From: DSOI01 sp041394885
GTDB taxonomy: Bacteria > Acidobacteriota > Terriglobia > Bryobacterales > Bryobacteraceae
Length of the DNA stretch: 64,000 nucleotides
Reading direction: 5' to 3'
Assembly (NCBI GenBank): GCA_041394885.1
Contig: JAWKHI010000038.1
Coordinates: 1-64,000 of the forward strand
The stretch's first letter is position 1. Each line of letters begins with the position of its first letter. The position numbers were made by a program, and so were the translations under genes. The notes under the pieces are model-generated. The model ran no database searches. It saw only the letters and a list, made by a program, of their open reading frames with translations, and was not told where the DNA came from. This document shows positions 25,010-33,540 of this stretch, piece by piece.

Positions 25010-26599
25010 ATGCCTTCCACCGTTTACATGGCAGCCAACGGAGATCTGCGCCTCTCCGCGAATCAGAAGTGCTGGCCGGCGCAGGAGCAAACCGAACGCG
25101 CGGTGACCGCGGCCATAGAAAAGCTGGGCTACACCGTGAAGCGGGCGCACGAGTACGACACCACAAAGGGCCACGGGTTCATCGACAGCCAGAAGCGCGG
25201 CATGGAGGTGTTCCGCACGATCCCGCGCGAGGCTCCGCTGGTGATTGTCGAAGCCGTTTGGCAGTACAGCCATCATCTGCTGCATGGGCTCTACACTCAT
25301 GGCGGGCCTATTTTGACGGTGGCCAACTGGAGCGGCCAGTGGCCGGGTCTGGTTGGCATGCTGAACCTGAACGGGTCACTCACCAAGGCTGGGGTGGACT
25401 ATGACACGCTGTGGTCAGAAGATTTCACCGATCCGCTGTTTCTCGAAAATCTGGAACGCTGGCTCGGCGGGGGCCGGGTGACGCACGATCTTTCCCACGT
25501 GAAGGCCATCGCGGACGTGGATCTGCCCGCCGATGCGACGGCGGCCGGCGAGCAAGTGGCGCGGACACTGCGCGATCAGAAGGCGATCATGGGCGTATTC
25601 GACGAGGGTGCATGGGCATGTTCAACGCGATCATCCCGGACGAACTGCTCCATCCGACCGGTGTGTTCAAAGAGCGGCTCTCGCAATCGAGCTTGTACGC
25701 GGGGATGCAGACGGTGAGCGACGACGAAGCGCGAGCGGTCCGGGCGTGGCTCGACGCCAAGGGAATGAGGTTCGAAACGGGGAGCAACGAAGAGTCCGAA
25801 CTCACCGATGCGCAGATCCACCAGCAGTGCAAGATGTACGTGGCGGCGTTGCGCATCGCGGACGAGGTTCGGGTGCGCGACGATCGGCATCCAGTATCAG
25901 CAGGGTTTGAAGGACCTTGCCCCGGCGTCTGACCTGGTGGAGGGGCTGCTGAACAATGTAGACCGTCCGCCGGTCACGGATGCCGGTGGATCCCGCGTGC
26001 TGTACGAAGGCGAAGCGCTGCCGCACTTCAACGAGGTGGACGAATGCGCGGGGCTCGACGGCCTGCTCACTTACCGGCTGTGGAAATGGCTGGGCTACGA
26101 TCCGGAGAACACGCTCCACGATGTGCGTTGGGGTGAGCAGTACGGCGACGACTTCGTGTGGGTGTTCGAGATTTCGGGCGCCGCGCCGCCGCAGCACTTC
26201 ATCGGCGGATACAGAGGCACGGTGAGCCGGCGGCAGCCGCCGATGTATTTCCGGCTGGGCGGAGGCACGGTAACCGGGGTGAGCAAACCGGGTGAGATCG
26301 TGTGGAGCCGTGTGTGGGTGGATGCGGGTAAGAAGCTGTGCGCCGACGTTGGCCGCGCCAAGGTGATCGAACTGCCGCGGGAGGAAACGGAGCGGCGATG
26401 GCAGGCCACTACACCGCAATGGCCGATCATGCATGCGGTGATCCAGGGCGTGTCCCGGGATCAGATGATGGCGCGCCACAAGAGCAACCACATCCAGGTG
26501 GCCTACGCGCCGGACGGAGCATCGGCGGACCGCGCGCTGGCGGCGAAGGCGGCCGCGTTCCGGGAACTGGGGCTGGAAGTGGCCCTGTGCGGCGTGTGA
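25010..26599 (+). pseudogene. Fucose-isomerase-like gene broken by two compensating frameshifts
   Basis: The N-terminal part (25010 to about 25608) reads in one frame, the middle (about 25612-25866) in the next, and the C-terminal part (25868-26599) back in the first. The break at 25605-25611 fits loss of one base (expected DEGCMGMFNAI), and that at 25866-25867 fits one extra G (expected RIADEFGCATIGIQYQQG). Corrected, the product is about 530 residues and resembles L-fucose isomerase-like sugar isomerases. Sequence conservation across all parts suggests a very recent mutation or a sequencing error. GGAG precedes the ATG. Confidence 0.8.
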
Positions 26600-28602
26600 G
26601 CCGCTGACACGGCAGACTTCGCCAGACCCGCGCGCCTTGAATCGCACCGTGTCACGAGCAGGTCCAGAAACGCCGGCATCTCGCCACTGATCAACTCGGC
26701 GTCGCAGGCAAGGGTCCGGATGCCATAGCGCTGCTCGAGCAGGAGAGCGTACTTTTCCCAACCGGCTTGCACGCCGGCCACAGCGAAATGCGGAATCGGC
26801 GAAGGAGCAACGGGACTCCGACGGGGCGCTCCGATGGCTTCGAGGTCCGCCACCAAACCATGCAGCGAGGCGCCGATAAAGAGCATGGTGTGCCGGGCCA
26901 TCAGATCGCCGATCATGACGCCAAGGTCCGGACACTGGGCGCCGCGGTCGTAAAGTTCCTTGCGCGTCAGCAGAGCCGACTTGGTGGTCCTCAGATCCCC
27001 GTAGAGCTTGAAGACGAAGAATCGCCCGTTGCGCGCAGCCGACGATACCCGGCCCGTGGAGAGATCCGCGATCACCTCGCCGGCGCCGATGCTTTCGACA
27101 AGGCGGTCATAGTTGGTGGAGATGGCGCCGCGCAACGGGAGCTTGGCGAGTGCTTCATGGGAGCGAGAGCGGAGGCAGAAGCGATGGTAGACGCTTTTGT
27201 AGTGATCGAGAACGTCCAGCCTCGACAGGAGCGGATTTTGGAGCAAGAGTTCGAGGGCGCGATTCGGATCGCCGGATTGGTGCAAGCCCGCGAGCTTCCG
27301 GCTCTGGTAGCCGTCGGTCCATCCCGACACCACCGCGGTCTGTAGGAGTTGCGCCACGAAATCCGGCCATTGCGGCAGTCCGCTTTGCGCGCTCAGCCCG
27401 GCGCCGGCCCACAGGACGCCGCCGTGGAGCGAGATCGCCTCCACGAGTTCCGTGGGCGGAGGCGGAAGCTGCAACGGTCCCGCGCGGCGATCCTTCATCG
27501 AGGCCTTTCGTCCGAACACGGTTTGGAGAGTAAGAAACAAGCCGAGCACGCCCAGGATGACTCCGAGGATTCCGAGCGTCTGCGCCAGGCCCATGAGGAC
27601 CCGCCCGCCCTCATTCAACTGCCGGACCACCGACAGGCGGTGCAAGGAGGTGCCGGATGGTCCACTGTGGGCCAGGAACTCGCTTGACGCCGCCACGGCG
27701 TCAGAATCCGGCTGGGCTTCGGCCAGCAGTGTGCTTTCCGCGCGTGGGTGCAGTTCCCGTACGCCGCCGAACTCGCCCACGGCCAGCAGCGTGGAGGTGG
27801 GGCTATAGGCAAGCGCGCGAATCCGGCCGGGGGCGCTCGATACTTCGCCCAGATGGTACACGACCTGCGATCGCAACAGGGCTACTTGTCCGAGCCCGGC
27901 CATTCGCAGTTCGCCCTCACTGCGTGTGGGCCGGGACTCGACGAGCGACAGGGCTCCGGCGGCGTCCCTCCGGTAGAGAGATACCTTGCCTGCGCTCGCC
28001 GAAAGCACCGCGACATAGCCTGGAAGAGCGGCCACCTGATCCACCCTGGCGTCGAGGGAGGTGATGGCCCACCCGGACCGTCCGGGCATCCATTCGGCCA
28101 CCTCCCCGTTGGAACGGAACGCCACGATCGCACCGGCCGGAGTCACGTGGACACCACGAACGGGAGGGTCGGGGTCGAGCGCGGTGCACGAGGGAGCGGC
28201 GCCGTGGCGGGCCACGCAGGCCCGGCCGCCGGTGATCCAGCCCAGTATCTCGCCTCGCGAATCGAGCGCCCAGCGGGACGGGTCTGGGGGTGCGCTGGCA
28301 TCGAATCGCCGTTCGGCCCATTGCCGGCGAACCAGATCGAGAGCATGTACGTGCACGCGACCGTCCTGATCGCGGACCGAGGCCAGCAACTCCTTCTCCC
28401 GTTCAAGACCGTCGCCGTCCGGGAACCAGAGCCGGGAATAAGCGCCTTCAAAGTGGATTTCGCCTGAGGCGCTGAGTTTGTCCTCCTCGAAGAAGCGGTG
28501 GGCTACCGCCGCCAGGATGATCGCAGCCAGGAGACAGAGCGCGGCGAGGAAGTACACCAGACGCTGGGGGATGGTGGAGAGGATTTCCGTGAACACGAAC
28601 AC
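26503..28602 (-). CDS. Membrane-anchored beta-propeller/SIR2-like protein
   Basis: The 699-residue protein has a membrane helix (15-35), an outer region of repeated beta blades (about 45-325), a second helix (338-360), a proline-rich linker, and a cytoplasmic SIR2-like domain (about 385-640). The SIR2 motifs are GAGLS (400-404), TNYD (496-499), KLYGD (532-536) and FIGASL (575-580). The usual catalytic His is Tyr534. Such domains in immunity proteins cleave NAD+. The tail (about 655-699) is low-complexity and lies antisense to the isomerase 3' end. The start is GTG at 28600-28602. Whether it is an active NADase is unknown. Confidence 0.78.
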   Translation of the reverse strand: MFVFTEILSTIPQRLVYFLAALCLLAAIILAAVAHRFFEEDKLSASGEIHFEGAYSRLWFPDGDGLEREKELLASVRDQDGRVHVHALDLVRRQWAERRFDASAPPDPSRWALDSRGEILGWITGGRACVARHGAAPSCTALDPDPPVRGVHVTPAGAIVAFRSNGEVAEWMPGRSGWAITSLDARVDQVAALPGYVAVLSASAGKVSLYRRDAAGALSLVESRPTRSEGELRMAGLGQVALLRSQVVYHLGEVSSAPGRIRALAYSPTSTLLAVGEFGGVRELHPRAESTLLAEAQPDSDAVAASSEFLAHSGPSGTSLHRLSVVRQLNEGGRVLMGLAQTLGILGVILGVLGLFLTLQTVFGRKASMKDRRAGPLQLPPPPTELVEAISLHGGVLWAGAGLSAQSGLPQWPDFVAQLLQTAVVSGWTDGYQSRKLAGLHQSGDPNRALELLLQNPLLSRLDVLDHYKSVYHRFCLRSRSHEALAKLPLRGAISTNYDRLVESIGAGEVIADLSTGRVSSAARNGRFFVFKLYGDLRTTKSALLTRKELYDRGAQCPDLGVMIGDLMARHTMLFIGASLHGLVADLEAIGAPRRSPVAPSPIPHFAVAGVQAGWEKYALLLEQRYGIRTLACDAELISGEMPAFLDLLVTRCDSRRAGLAKSAVSAAHTPHRATSSPSSRNAAAFAASARSADAPSGA

Positions 28603-28635
28603 CCATCGGAGCCGGCCACCACGCTCAATAGCGCG

Positions 28636-28683
28636 CTTTACAATACACCAGCGCTCCTTTACACAATAGGCACCGCCTTTACA
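28636..28683 (-). promoter_or_regulatory. Three phased CTTTACA (TGTAAAG) direct repeats upstream of the SIR2-like gene
   Basis: CTTTACA occurs at 28636-28642, 28657-28663 and 28677-28683. The spacing (21 and 20 bases) is close to two helical turns each, so the copies lie on one DNA face. On the coding strand of the SIR2-like gene they read TGTAAAG, with ATTG before two copies. The array is 34-81 bases upstream of the GTG start. It looks like a cooperative binding site; which protein binds is unknown. Confidence 0.5.
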
Positions 28684-28701
28684 TTGGCGGCGGGCGAGCG
28701 G

Positions 28702-29937
28702 TCAGGATTTCACGCGAGTGTAGGGCTTGCGAATGTAATCCTCGGCTTCCTTGGCGCGGTAGGAACCGGGGGCGTAGGCGACGGCCTTGCGGTAGGCGGC
28801 GATCGCCTCGGCACGGCGGCCTTTCATGTCGTAGGTCTGGCCCAAGCGCATCCAGGCGGTGACACCGGTGTTGGGATCCAGATCGCTGGCCTTTCCGGTG
28901 ACGGCGAGGAAGTTCTCGAGGGCGTGATCGAAGTCCCGATACCAGAACTGGATGGTGGCACGAAAGTAGAGAATTTTCTCCTGGGACAGGCTGGCATACC
29001 CGGGCGTACCGTCGCGCTTGCGGCGCTCGACTTCGGCGACGGCGGCGAGTGCGGCGTCTTTCTGCCCGAGATCGGAATACATTTGAGCCAACTCGAATCC
29101 AAGCAAATAGTTACGTGGATATTTCGCAAGCAATTGCTTAAGAATGGGGACAGCGTCCGCCGGACGCTTTTCGCGCCGGTAGATGGTGGCGAGCAGAATG
29201 GCCGCATCGTCCGCATTGCGCTTTCCAAAGGCGCGCACCTGTCGAAGCGTCTCGATGCCGCGCTCCTTATCGCCGCGGAACCCTACGACGAAGCCCAACA
29301 GACGGTAGTGCCAGGGAAGGCTCCCGACAATGTAGTCATGAGCGCCCTGGGTGAGACGAGCGTCGACGAAATCGGGATCGAGGGCGGTGACCCTGTCGTG
29401 GAGCTTGCGGCTTTCGGTGGCTTGGCGCAGGGCGTCGGTCCAGGCTTTGCGGACCAGAAAGTCATAGTTGGCGCGCAGGCCGTGGGCCACCCCTTCGTAG
29501 TAGAGAGCCCATTTATCGTCAGGGTCCTTGGCCAGGCGTTCCTGGCAGAGCCGGACCGAGGCGGCAATGGCGGACTCGAATTCGGCGACATCGGCGGGAG
29601 AAGGATTCATCTTCTCGCGGCGCAGAAATGCGTTGCCGCCTGTGACCAATTCCGTTTCCAGGGCGCCTGCGCGGTGCATCTCGCGATAGAGGATTGTCTG
29701 CGCAACGTGGTTCCGCCATTGAGGATCGGCCGGGTGAGCGCGGGCCATTTCCCTGAAGATCCTGAGGGCGGAGTCGAATTCCAGGTTGTAGAAGTGGTCG
29801 AAGGCTTCGGCGGCGGAATCGGCCGGTGGCGGAGACAAGGCCGCCAGAGCGGAGACAAGCAAGGCGAAGACGAGGACGAATGCGGCAAGGCGGCGCACTG
29901 GACCCAGTGTAGCCCAGCCCTGACGGACACCCGCCAT
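28702..29937 (-). CDS. Membrane-anchored tetratricopeptide-repeat protein
   Basis: The 411-residue protein has an N-terminal membrane anchor or signal (AAFVLVFALLVSALAAL) and TPR-type helix pairs over most of its length, for example FDSALRIFREMARAHPADPQ, ADAVPILKQLLAKYPRNYLL and GRRAEAIAAYRKAVAYAPGS. The function is unknown. Start: ATG at 29937; the frame is open to a TTG at 29991 and none of the starts has a good ribosome-binding site. It lies 99 bases before the SIR2-like gene on the same strand, separated by the repeat array. Confidence 0.78.
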   Translation of the reverse strand: MAGVRQGWATLGPVRRLAAFVLVFALLVSALAALSPPPADSAAEAFDHFYNLEFDSALRIFREMARAHPADPQWRNHVAQTILYREMHRAGALETELVTGGNAFLRREKMNPSPADVAEFESAIAASVRLCQERLAKDPDDKWALYYEGVAHGLRANYDFLVRKAWTDALRQATESRKLHDRVTALDPDFVDARLTQGAHDYIVGSLPWHYRLLGFVVGFRGDKERGIETLRQVRAFGKRNADDAAILLATIYRREKRPADAVPILKQLLAKYPRNYLLGFELAQMYSDLGQKDAALAAVAEVERRKRDGTPGYASLSQEKILYFRATIQFWYRDFDHALENFLAVTGKASDLDPNTGVTAWMRLGQTYDMKGRRAEAIAAYRKAVAYAPGSYRAKEAEDYIRKPYTRVKS

Positions 29938-30043
29938 GGCGGCAATGGGGCGGTGAGGCAAGAATCGCTTTATCAACTGGATAGACGACAATGTCTCAAG
30001 TGGAAACGTTACATTTCGCTTGGCGTCCGGAGCGGAACAGGTG

Positions 30044-30049
30044 TAAAAT
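30044..30049 (+). promoter_or_regulatory. TAAAAT -10-like box before the LRR gene
   Basis: TAAAAT lies 10 bases before the ATG at 30060. This supports the ATG over the earlier in-frame ATG at 29991, which would be upstream of its own promoter. Confidence 0.45.
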
Positions 30050-30059
30050 CGAGGGCGCT

Positions 30060-30584
30060 ATGTGGATGCAGCAAGGCAACGAAGCAGCCGCAATCGCGGC
30101 GATCGAGAAGGGTGGCGGTACCGTGCGGCCGCTGGCTCAGAACGACGAGCGGAAGGAAGTGAGCTTCTACCTGGCCGGAGAGGCGGTAAAAGACGAACAC
30201 ATTGCCCCGGTGGCGAAGCTGTCGAAAGTGGCGCAACTCCACCTGGGAAAAACGTCCGTCACCGACGCGGGCCTGGCGGCGATTCAGGGCCTCACGGATC
30301 TGGAACAGCTCCACCTGGAGCACACCAAGATCACCGATGCAGGCCTTGCAAATCTAAAGAAGCTGACGAAGCTTACCTATCTAAACCTCTACGGCACAGG
30401 GGTTACAGACGCCGGACTGGAGAACCTGAAGGGATTGACGAACCTGAAGAACGTCTATCTGTGGCAGACGAAGGTGACGCCAGAGGGAGCCAAGAAATTG
30501 AAGGCTGCGATTCCGGGGTTGGATGTGGTGATGGGTTGGGACCCGGCGCCAGCTGCCGCCGCCGCGGAACCGAAGAAGCCGTAA
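30060..30584 (+). CDS. Leucine-rich-repeat-like protein
   Basis: The 174-residue protein has about four leucine-rich repeats of 24 residues, with the period VTDAGLAAIQGLTDLEQLHL, ITDAGLANLKKLTKLTYLNL, and VTDAGLENLKGLTNLKNVYL. An Ala/Pro-rich tail (PAPAAAAAEPKKP) follows. No signal peptide precedes the repeats. The start at 30060 is favoured by the TAAAAT box 10 bases upstream. The function is unknown; LRRs of this type usually bind proteins. It converges with the zincin gene at a 7-base gap. Confidence 0.8.
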   Translation: MWMQQGNEAAAIAAIEKGGGTVRPLAQNDERKEVSFYLAGEAVKDEHIAPVAKLSKVAQLHLGKTSVTDAGLAAIQGLTDLEQLHLEHTKITDAGLANLKKLTKLTYLNLYGTGVTDAGLENLKGLTNLKNVYLWQTKVTPEGAKKLKAAIPGLDVVMGWDPAPAAAAAEPKKP

Positions 30585-30591
30585 GGCGCGG

Positions 30592-30990
30592 TCAGCCGGA
30601 GAGCCTGGCGCGGCGGCGCGCCCGCAGACGCGCGGCCCGGGCCTGCACCAATTCGCGGCGGAATTCCGCCCGCCGCACCTCCATCTCATTGAGACCGAAA
30701 TAGTGGCCGATCTCATGCCATACTGTATCGAGAACCATTTGTTCCAGATGTGCGGGGCTGTGGGCCATACGTTCGTGCGGCCCCTGGTAGATGACAATGC
30801 GGTCCGGCATTGCAAACGGCTCCATCACGCTACGCTGGGGCAAAGGCCTGCCATGATAGAGGCCGAGGAGGCCAGGACGCGGCGGTTCCGGTTCTACCAC
30901 GATTGCCACGTTGTCCATGCGGCGGCGATATCGCGCCGGGATGCGGGCTAAGGCGTGCTCAACGAGGCGGTCAAATTCCCGGGGACTCAT
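30592..30990 (-). CDS. Zincin-like metallopeptidase family protein
   Basis: The 132-residue protein carries HEIGH in VWHEIGHYFGLNE (about residues 92-104), the zinc-binding motif of the small metallopeptidase family (DUF1025-like). It starts MSPREFDRLVEHALARIPA and contains the family segment VVEPEPPRPGLLGLYHGRPL. The Arg-rich tail (RAARLRARRRARLSG) is odd. The substrate is unknown. It diverges from the ferredoxin gene with 25 bases between the start codons. Confidence 0.87.
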   Translation of the reverse strand: MSPREFDRLVEHALARIPARYRRRMDNVAIVVEPEPPRPGLLGLYHGRPLPQRSVMEPFAMPDRIVIYQGPHERMAHSPAHLEQMVLDTVWHEIGHYFGLNEMEVRRAEFRRELVQARAARLRARRRARLSG

Positions 30991-31015
30991 CTGGTTTTAT
31001 TGTAGGCAGGAGGAC

Positions 31016-31423
31016 ATGGCACAAGTGGCGAGTGCGCTGGAGCGCGTAGCGCGAGGATTGGGCATCGGCAAGATCGGGCGGCATATTTTTCTGTGCGCGG
31101 ACCAGACCAAACCGAAGTGCTCGACGAAAGAAGACAGCAACCTGGCGTGGGAACATTTGAAGAAGCGGCTGGCTGAGAGCGGAGCCCTCACCGGATCGCC
31201 GTGCGTTTACCGGAGCAAGGCGAATTGCCTGCGGGTGTGCGAGCAAGGGCCGATCGCAGTGGTTTATCCGGAAGGTGTCTGGTACCACTCGGCGCAAGGC
31301 GAAGTGCTGGATCGCATCATTGACGAACATCTGATCGGAGGGCAGGTAGTGGAAGAGTACGCGTTCGCCCGAAGCGCGACGATGCCCGGCCAGGAGACAG
31401 CGGGCCAGGAGACGGAAGAATGA
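31016..31423 (+). CDS. [2Fe-2S] ferredoxin, thioredoxin-like fold
   Basis: The 135-residue protein matches the thioredoxin-like [2Fe-2S] ferredoxins. Predicted cluster cysteines are those in FLCADQTKPKC and SKANCLRVCEQGP. It carries electrons to an unidentified partner. The start is ATG at 31016 with a strong CAGGAGG site 5 bases upstream. It overlaps cmk by 4 bases (ATGA). Confidence 0.85.
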   Translation: MAQVASALERVARGLGIGKIGRHIFLCADQTKPKCSTKEDSNLAWEHLKKRLAESGALTGSPCVYRSKANCLRVCEQGPIAVVYPEGVWYHSAQGEVLDRIIDEHLIGGQVVEEYAFARSATMPGQETAGQETEE

Positions 31424-32115
31424 GCCGAAGGAGAGTGATCGTGGCCATCGACGGGCCGGGCGGCGCGGGCAAAAGCACAATCGCGCGGCGGCTGGCTGCA
31501 CGGCTCGGTTTTCTGTATATCGACACGGGAGCCATGTACCGGGCGGTGGCATTGTGGGCGCAGCGCAACGGAATCTCGTGGGACGATCCGCTGGCGATGG
31601 AACAGATGGCGATTGCGGCGGGAATCGGGCTGGAATCCTCACCGCCGCGAGTGACCCTGAACGGGGAAGACGTCACCGAAGCGATCCGAGCTCCGGAGAT
31701 CTCGCAAGGAGCCTCGAAAGTATCGGCGCTGAGCGGAGTGCGCCGGGCGCTGGTAGCCAAGCAGCGAGAGATGGCGGCCTACACATCCGTGGTGATGGAA
31801 GGCCGCGATATCGGAACGGTGGTGTTTCCGGACGCGGATGTGAAGATCTACCTGGACGCAAAGCCAGAAGTACGGGCGGACCGCCGAGTGAAGGAACTGG
31901 GAGAAAAGTCACCACCGCCGCCGGAAAAGGATCGGGTGCTGGTGGAATTGGAAGAGCGCGACAAGAGGGACATGGGCCGGGCGGATTCTCCCCTGCGCCA
32001 AGCCGAAGACGCGGACATGGTGGACACAACAGCGCTCAACATCGAGCAGGTGGAGGAAGAGATTCTCCGCATCATCCGCCTCAAGACCTCCAACGGGAAG
32101 GAATACGAGCGTTGA
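31420..32115 (+). CDS. cmk: Cytidylate kinase
   Basis: The 231-residue enzyme phosphorylates CMP and dCMP with ATP. It has the P-loop IDGPGGAGKSTIARRLAA (about 10-27), the substrate loop YIDTGAMYRAVAL, the lid region DIGTVVFPDADVKIYLDA, and RDKRDMGRADSPL. The length is normal. It overlaps the ferredoxin by 4 bases and lysC by 4 bases (TTGA), so the three genes form one operon. Confidence 0.96.
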   Translation: MSRRRVIVAIDGPGGAGKSTIARRLAARLGFLYIDTGAMYRAVALWAQRNGISWDDPLAMEQMAIAAGIGLESSPPRVTLNGEDVTEAIRAPEISQGASKVSALSGVRRALVAKQREMAAYTSVVMEGRDIGTVVFPDADVKIYLDAKPEVRADRRVKELGEKSPPPPEKDRVLVELEERDKRDMGRADSPLRQAEDADMVDTTALNIEQVEEEILRIIRLKTSNGKEYER

Positions 32116-33533
32116 ACGATATTCTCGTGATGAAATTCGGCGGAACCAGCATGGGCTCCGGCGAGAGGATCAAGATAGCGGCGCATCTGGCGCGGCAGCA
32201 GAACGAAAAGCGTCCGACGCTGGTGGTGGTTTCGGCGATGTCGAAAGTAACCGACCTGCTGCTCGACACGTTGCGACATGCCGAGGGAGGAGATGGGGCG
32301 GGAGTGGATCGAAACCTGCGCGACCTCGCCGACCGGCACCTGGTGGGGTGCGGCGAACTGCTGCATGGAGCCGAACTGGACGAGGCGGTGAAAAAAGTAG
32401 AGGAACTGGTGGCGGAGTTCAGCCGGATCGTGAGCGGGGTGAAGATGCTCGGGGAGCGTCCGCCGCGATCGGTGGACGAGGCAGTGGCGGTGGGCGAGCG
32501 GTTGTCGTCGATGATGATGGCGGCGTATCTGAATCAGACGGGGACGAGATCCCGAGCCATCAACGCGCGGGAAGTGATCGTTACCGACGCGGTGTTCGGC
32601 AATGCGACGCCGCTGATGGGTCCGACGCAGGAACGAGCGCACCGGGTGTTGGGGCCCCTACTCGAAGACGGCGTTCTGCCGGTGGTGACGGGCTTCAACG
32701 GCGCGGCGCTGGATGGGAGGCCGACGACACTCGGGCGAGGCGGGTCTGACTTTTCGGCATCGATACTGGCAGCGGCGTTGGGCGCGGCCGAGGTCTGGAT
32801 CTGGACCGACGTGGACGGGATCATGACGGCGGATCCGCGCATCGTGGCCGATCCGGCGGTGCTCGCGGAGGTGACCTACCGGGAAGCGGCGGAGTTGGCA
32901 TACAACGGAGCGAAGGTGCTGCATCCGCGAACGCTGGCGCCGCTTGTGGAAAGCGAGATCCCGGTGTGGAGTAAGAACAGCTTCGCGCCGGAAAAGCCTG
33001 GGACGAAGATCGTTTCGACCGTGCAGGCGCCTCCGGGGCCACGGGCGGTTACGTCGATGGCGGGCGTCTCGCTGATTTCGCTCGAACCGGCGAGTCCGGA
33101 AATTTCGGGGACGCGCGTGATGGGCCGCGCGCTCGATGCGCTGGCGACGACAGGCGCCGAAGTACTGGCGATGACGAGTTCGAGCTACCAGCAGAGTTTC
33201 TGCTTTCTGGTGCGCCGCGATGAGCTTGGCAAAGCAGTGGAAGCGATCGAAGCGGCGCTATCGCTCGAGCTGGCGCACGGCTACCTGAAACCCGTGGACA
33301 TCAATGACCAAGTGGGGCTGCTCGCCATCGTGGGTGAGGGCATGCAGGGTTCACCGGGTTGGGCGGGGCGTATCTTCACGGCCATTTCCCGGCAAAAGGT
33401 GAACATCATCGCGATCGCACAGGGTTCGAGCGAGTTGACCATCGCGGTGGTGGTGGCGCGGGACGGGCTCGACAAGGCCGTGCGCGCGGTCCACTCGGAA
33501 TGCAAGATGGGCGAGTTGGCGCGGGCGCACTGA
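32112..33533 (+). CDS. lysC: Aspartate kinase
   Basis: The 473-residue kinase catalyses the first step of lysine, threonine, methionine and diaminopimelate synthesis. Landmarks are VMKFGGTSMGSGERI at the start, GRGGSDFSASILAAALGAAEV, WTDVDGIMTADPR, and two C-terminal ACT domains (about 330-473, ending SSELTIAVVVARDGLDKAV) that bind the feedback inhibitor. The start is TTG at 32112, overlapping the cmk stop; GTG/ATG at 32127/32130 would lose the first strand. It ends 7 bases before the convergent PQQ dehydrogenase. Confidence 0.95.
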   Translation: MNDILVMKFGGTSMGSGERIKIAAHLARQQNEKRPTLVVVSAMSKVTDLLLDTLRHAEGGDGAGVDRNLRDLADRHLVGCGELLHGAELDEAVKKVEELVAEFSRIVSGVKMLGERPPRSVDEAVAVGERLSSMMMAAYLNQTGTRSRAINAREVIVTDAVFGNATPLMGPTQERAHRVLGPLLEDGVLPVVTGFNGAALDGRPTTLGRGGSDFSASILAAALGAAEVWIWTDVDGIMTADPRIVADPAVLAEVTYREAAELAYNGAKVLHPRTLAPLVESEIPVWSKNSFAPEKPGTKIVSTVQAPPGPRAVTSMAGVSLISLEPASPEISGTRVMGRALDALATTGAEVLAMTSSSYQQSFCFLVRRDELGKAVEAIEAALSLELAHGYLKPVDINDQVGLLAIVGEGMQGSPGWAGRIFTAISRQKVNIIAIAQGSSELTIAVVVARDGLDKAVRAVHSECKMGELARAH

Positions 33534-33540
33534 AGACCTG

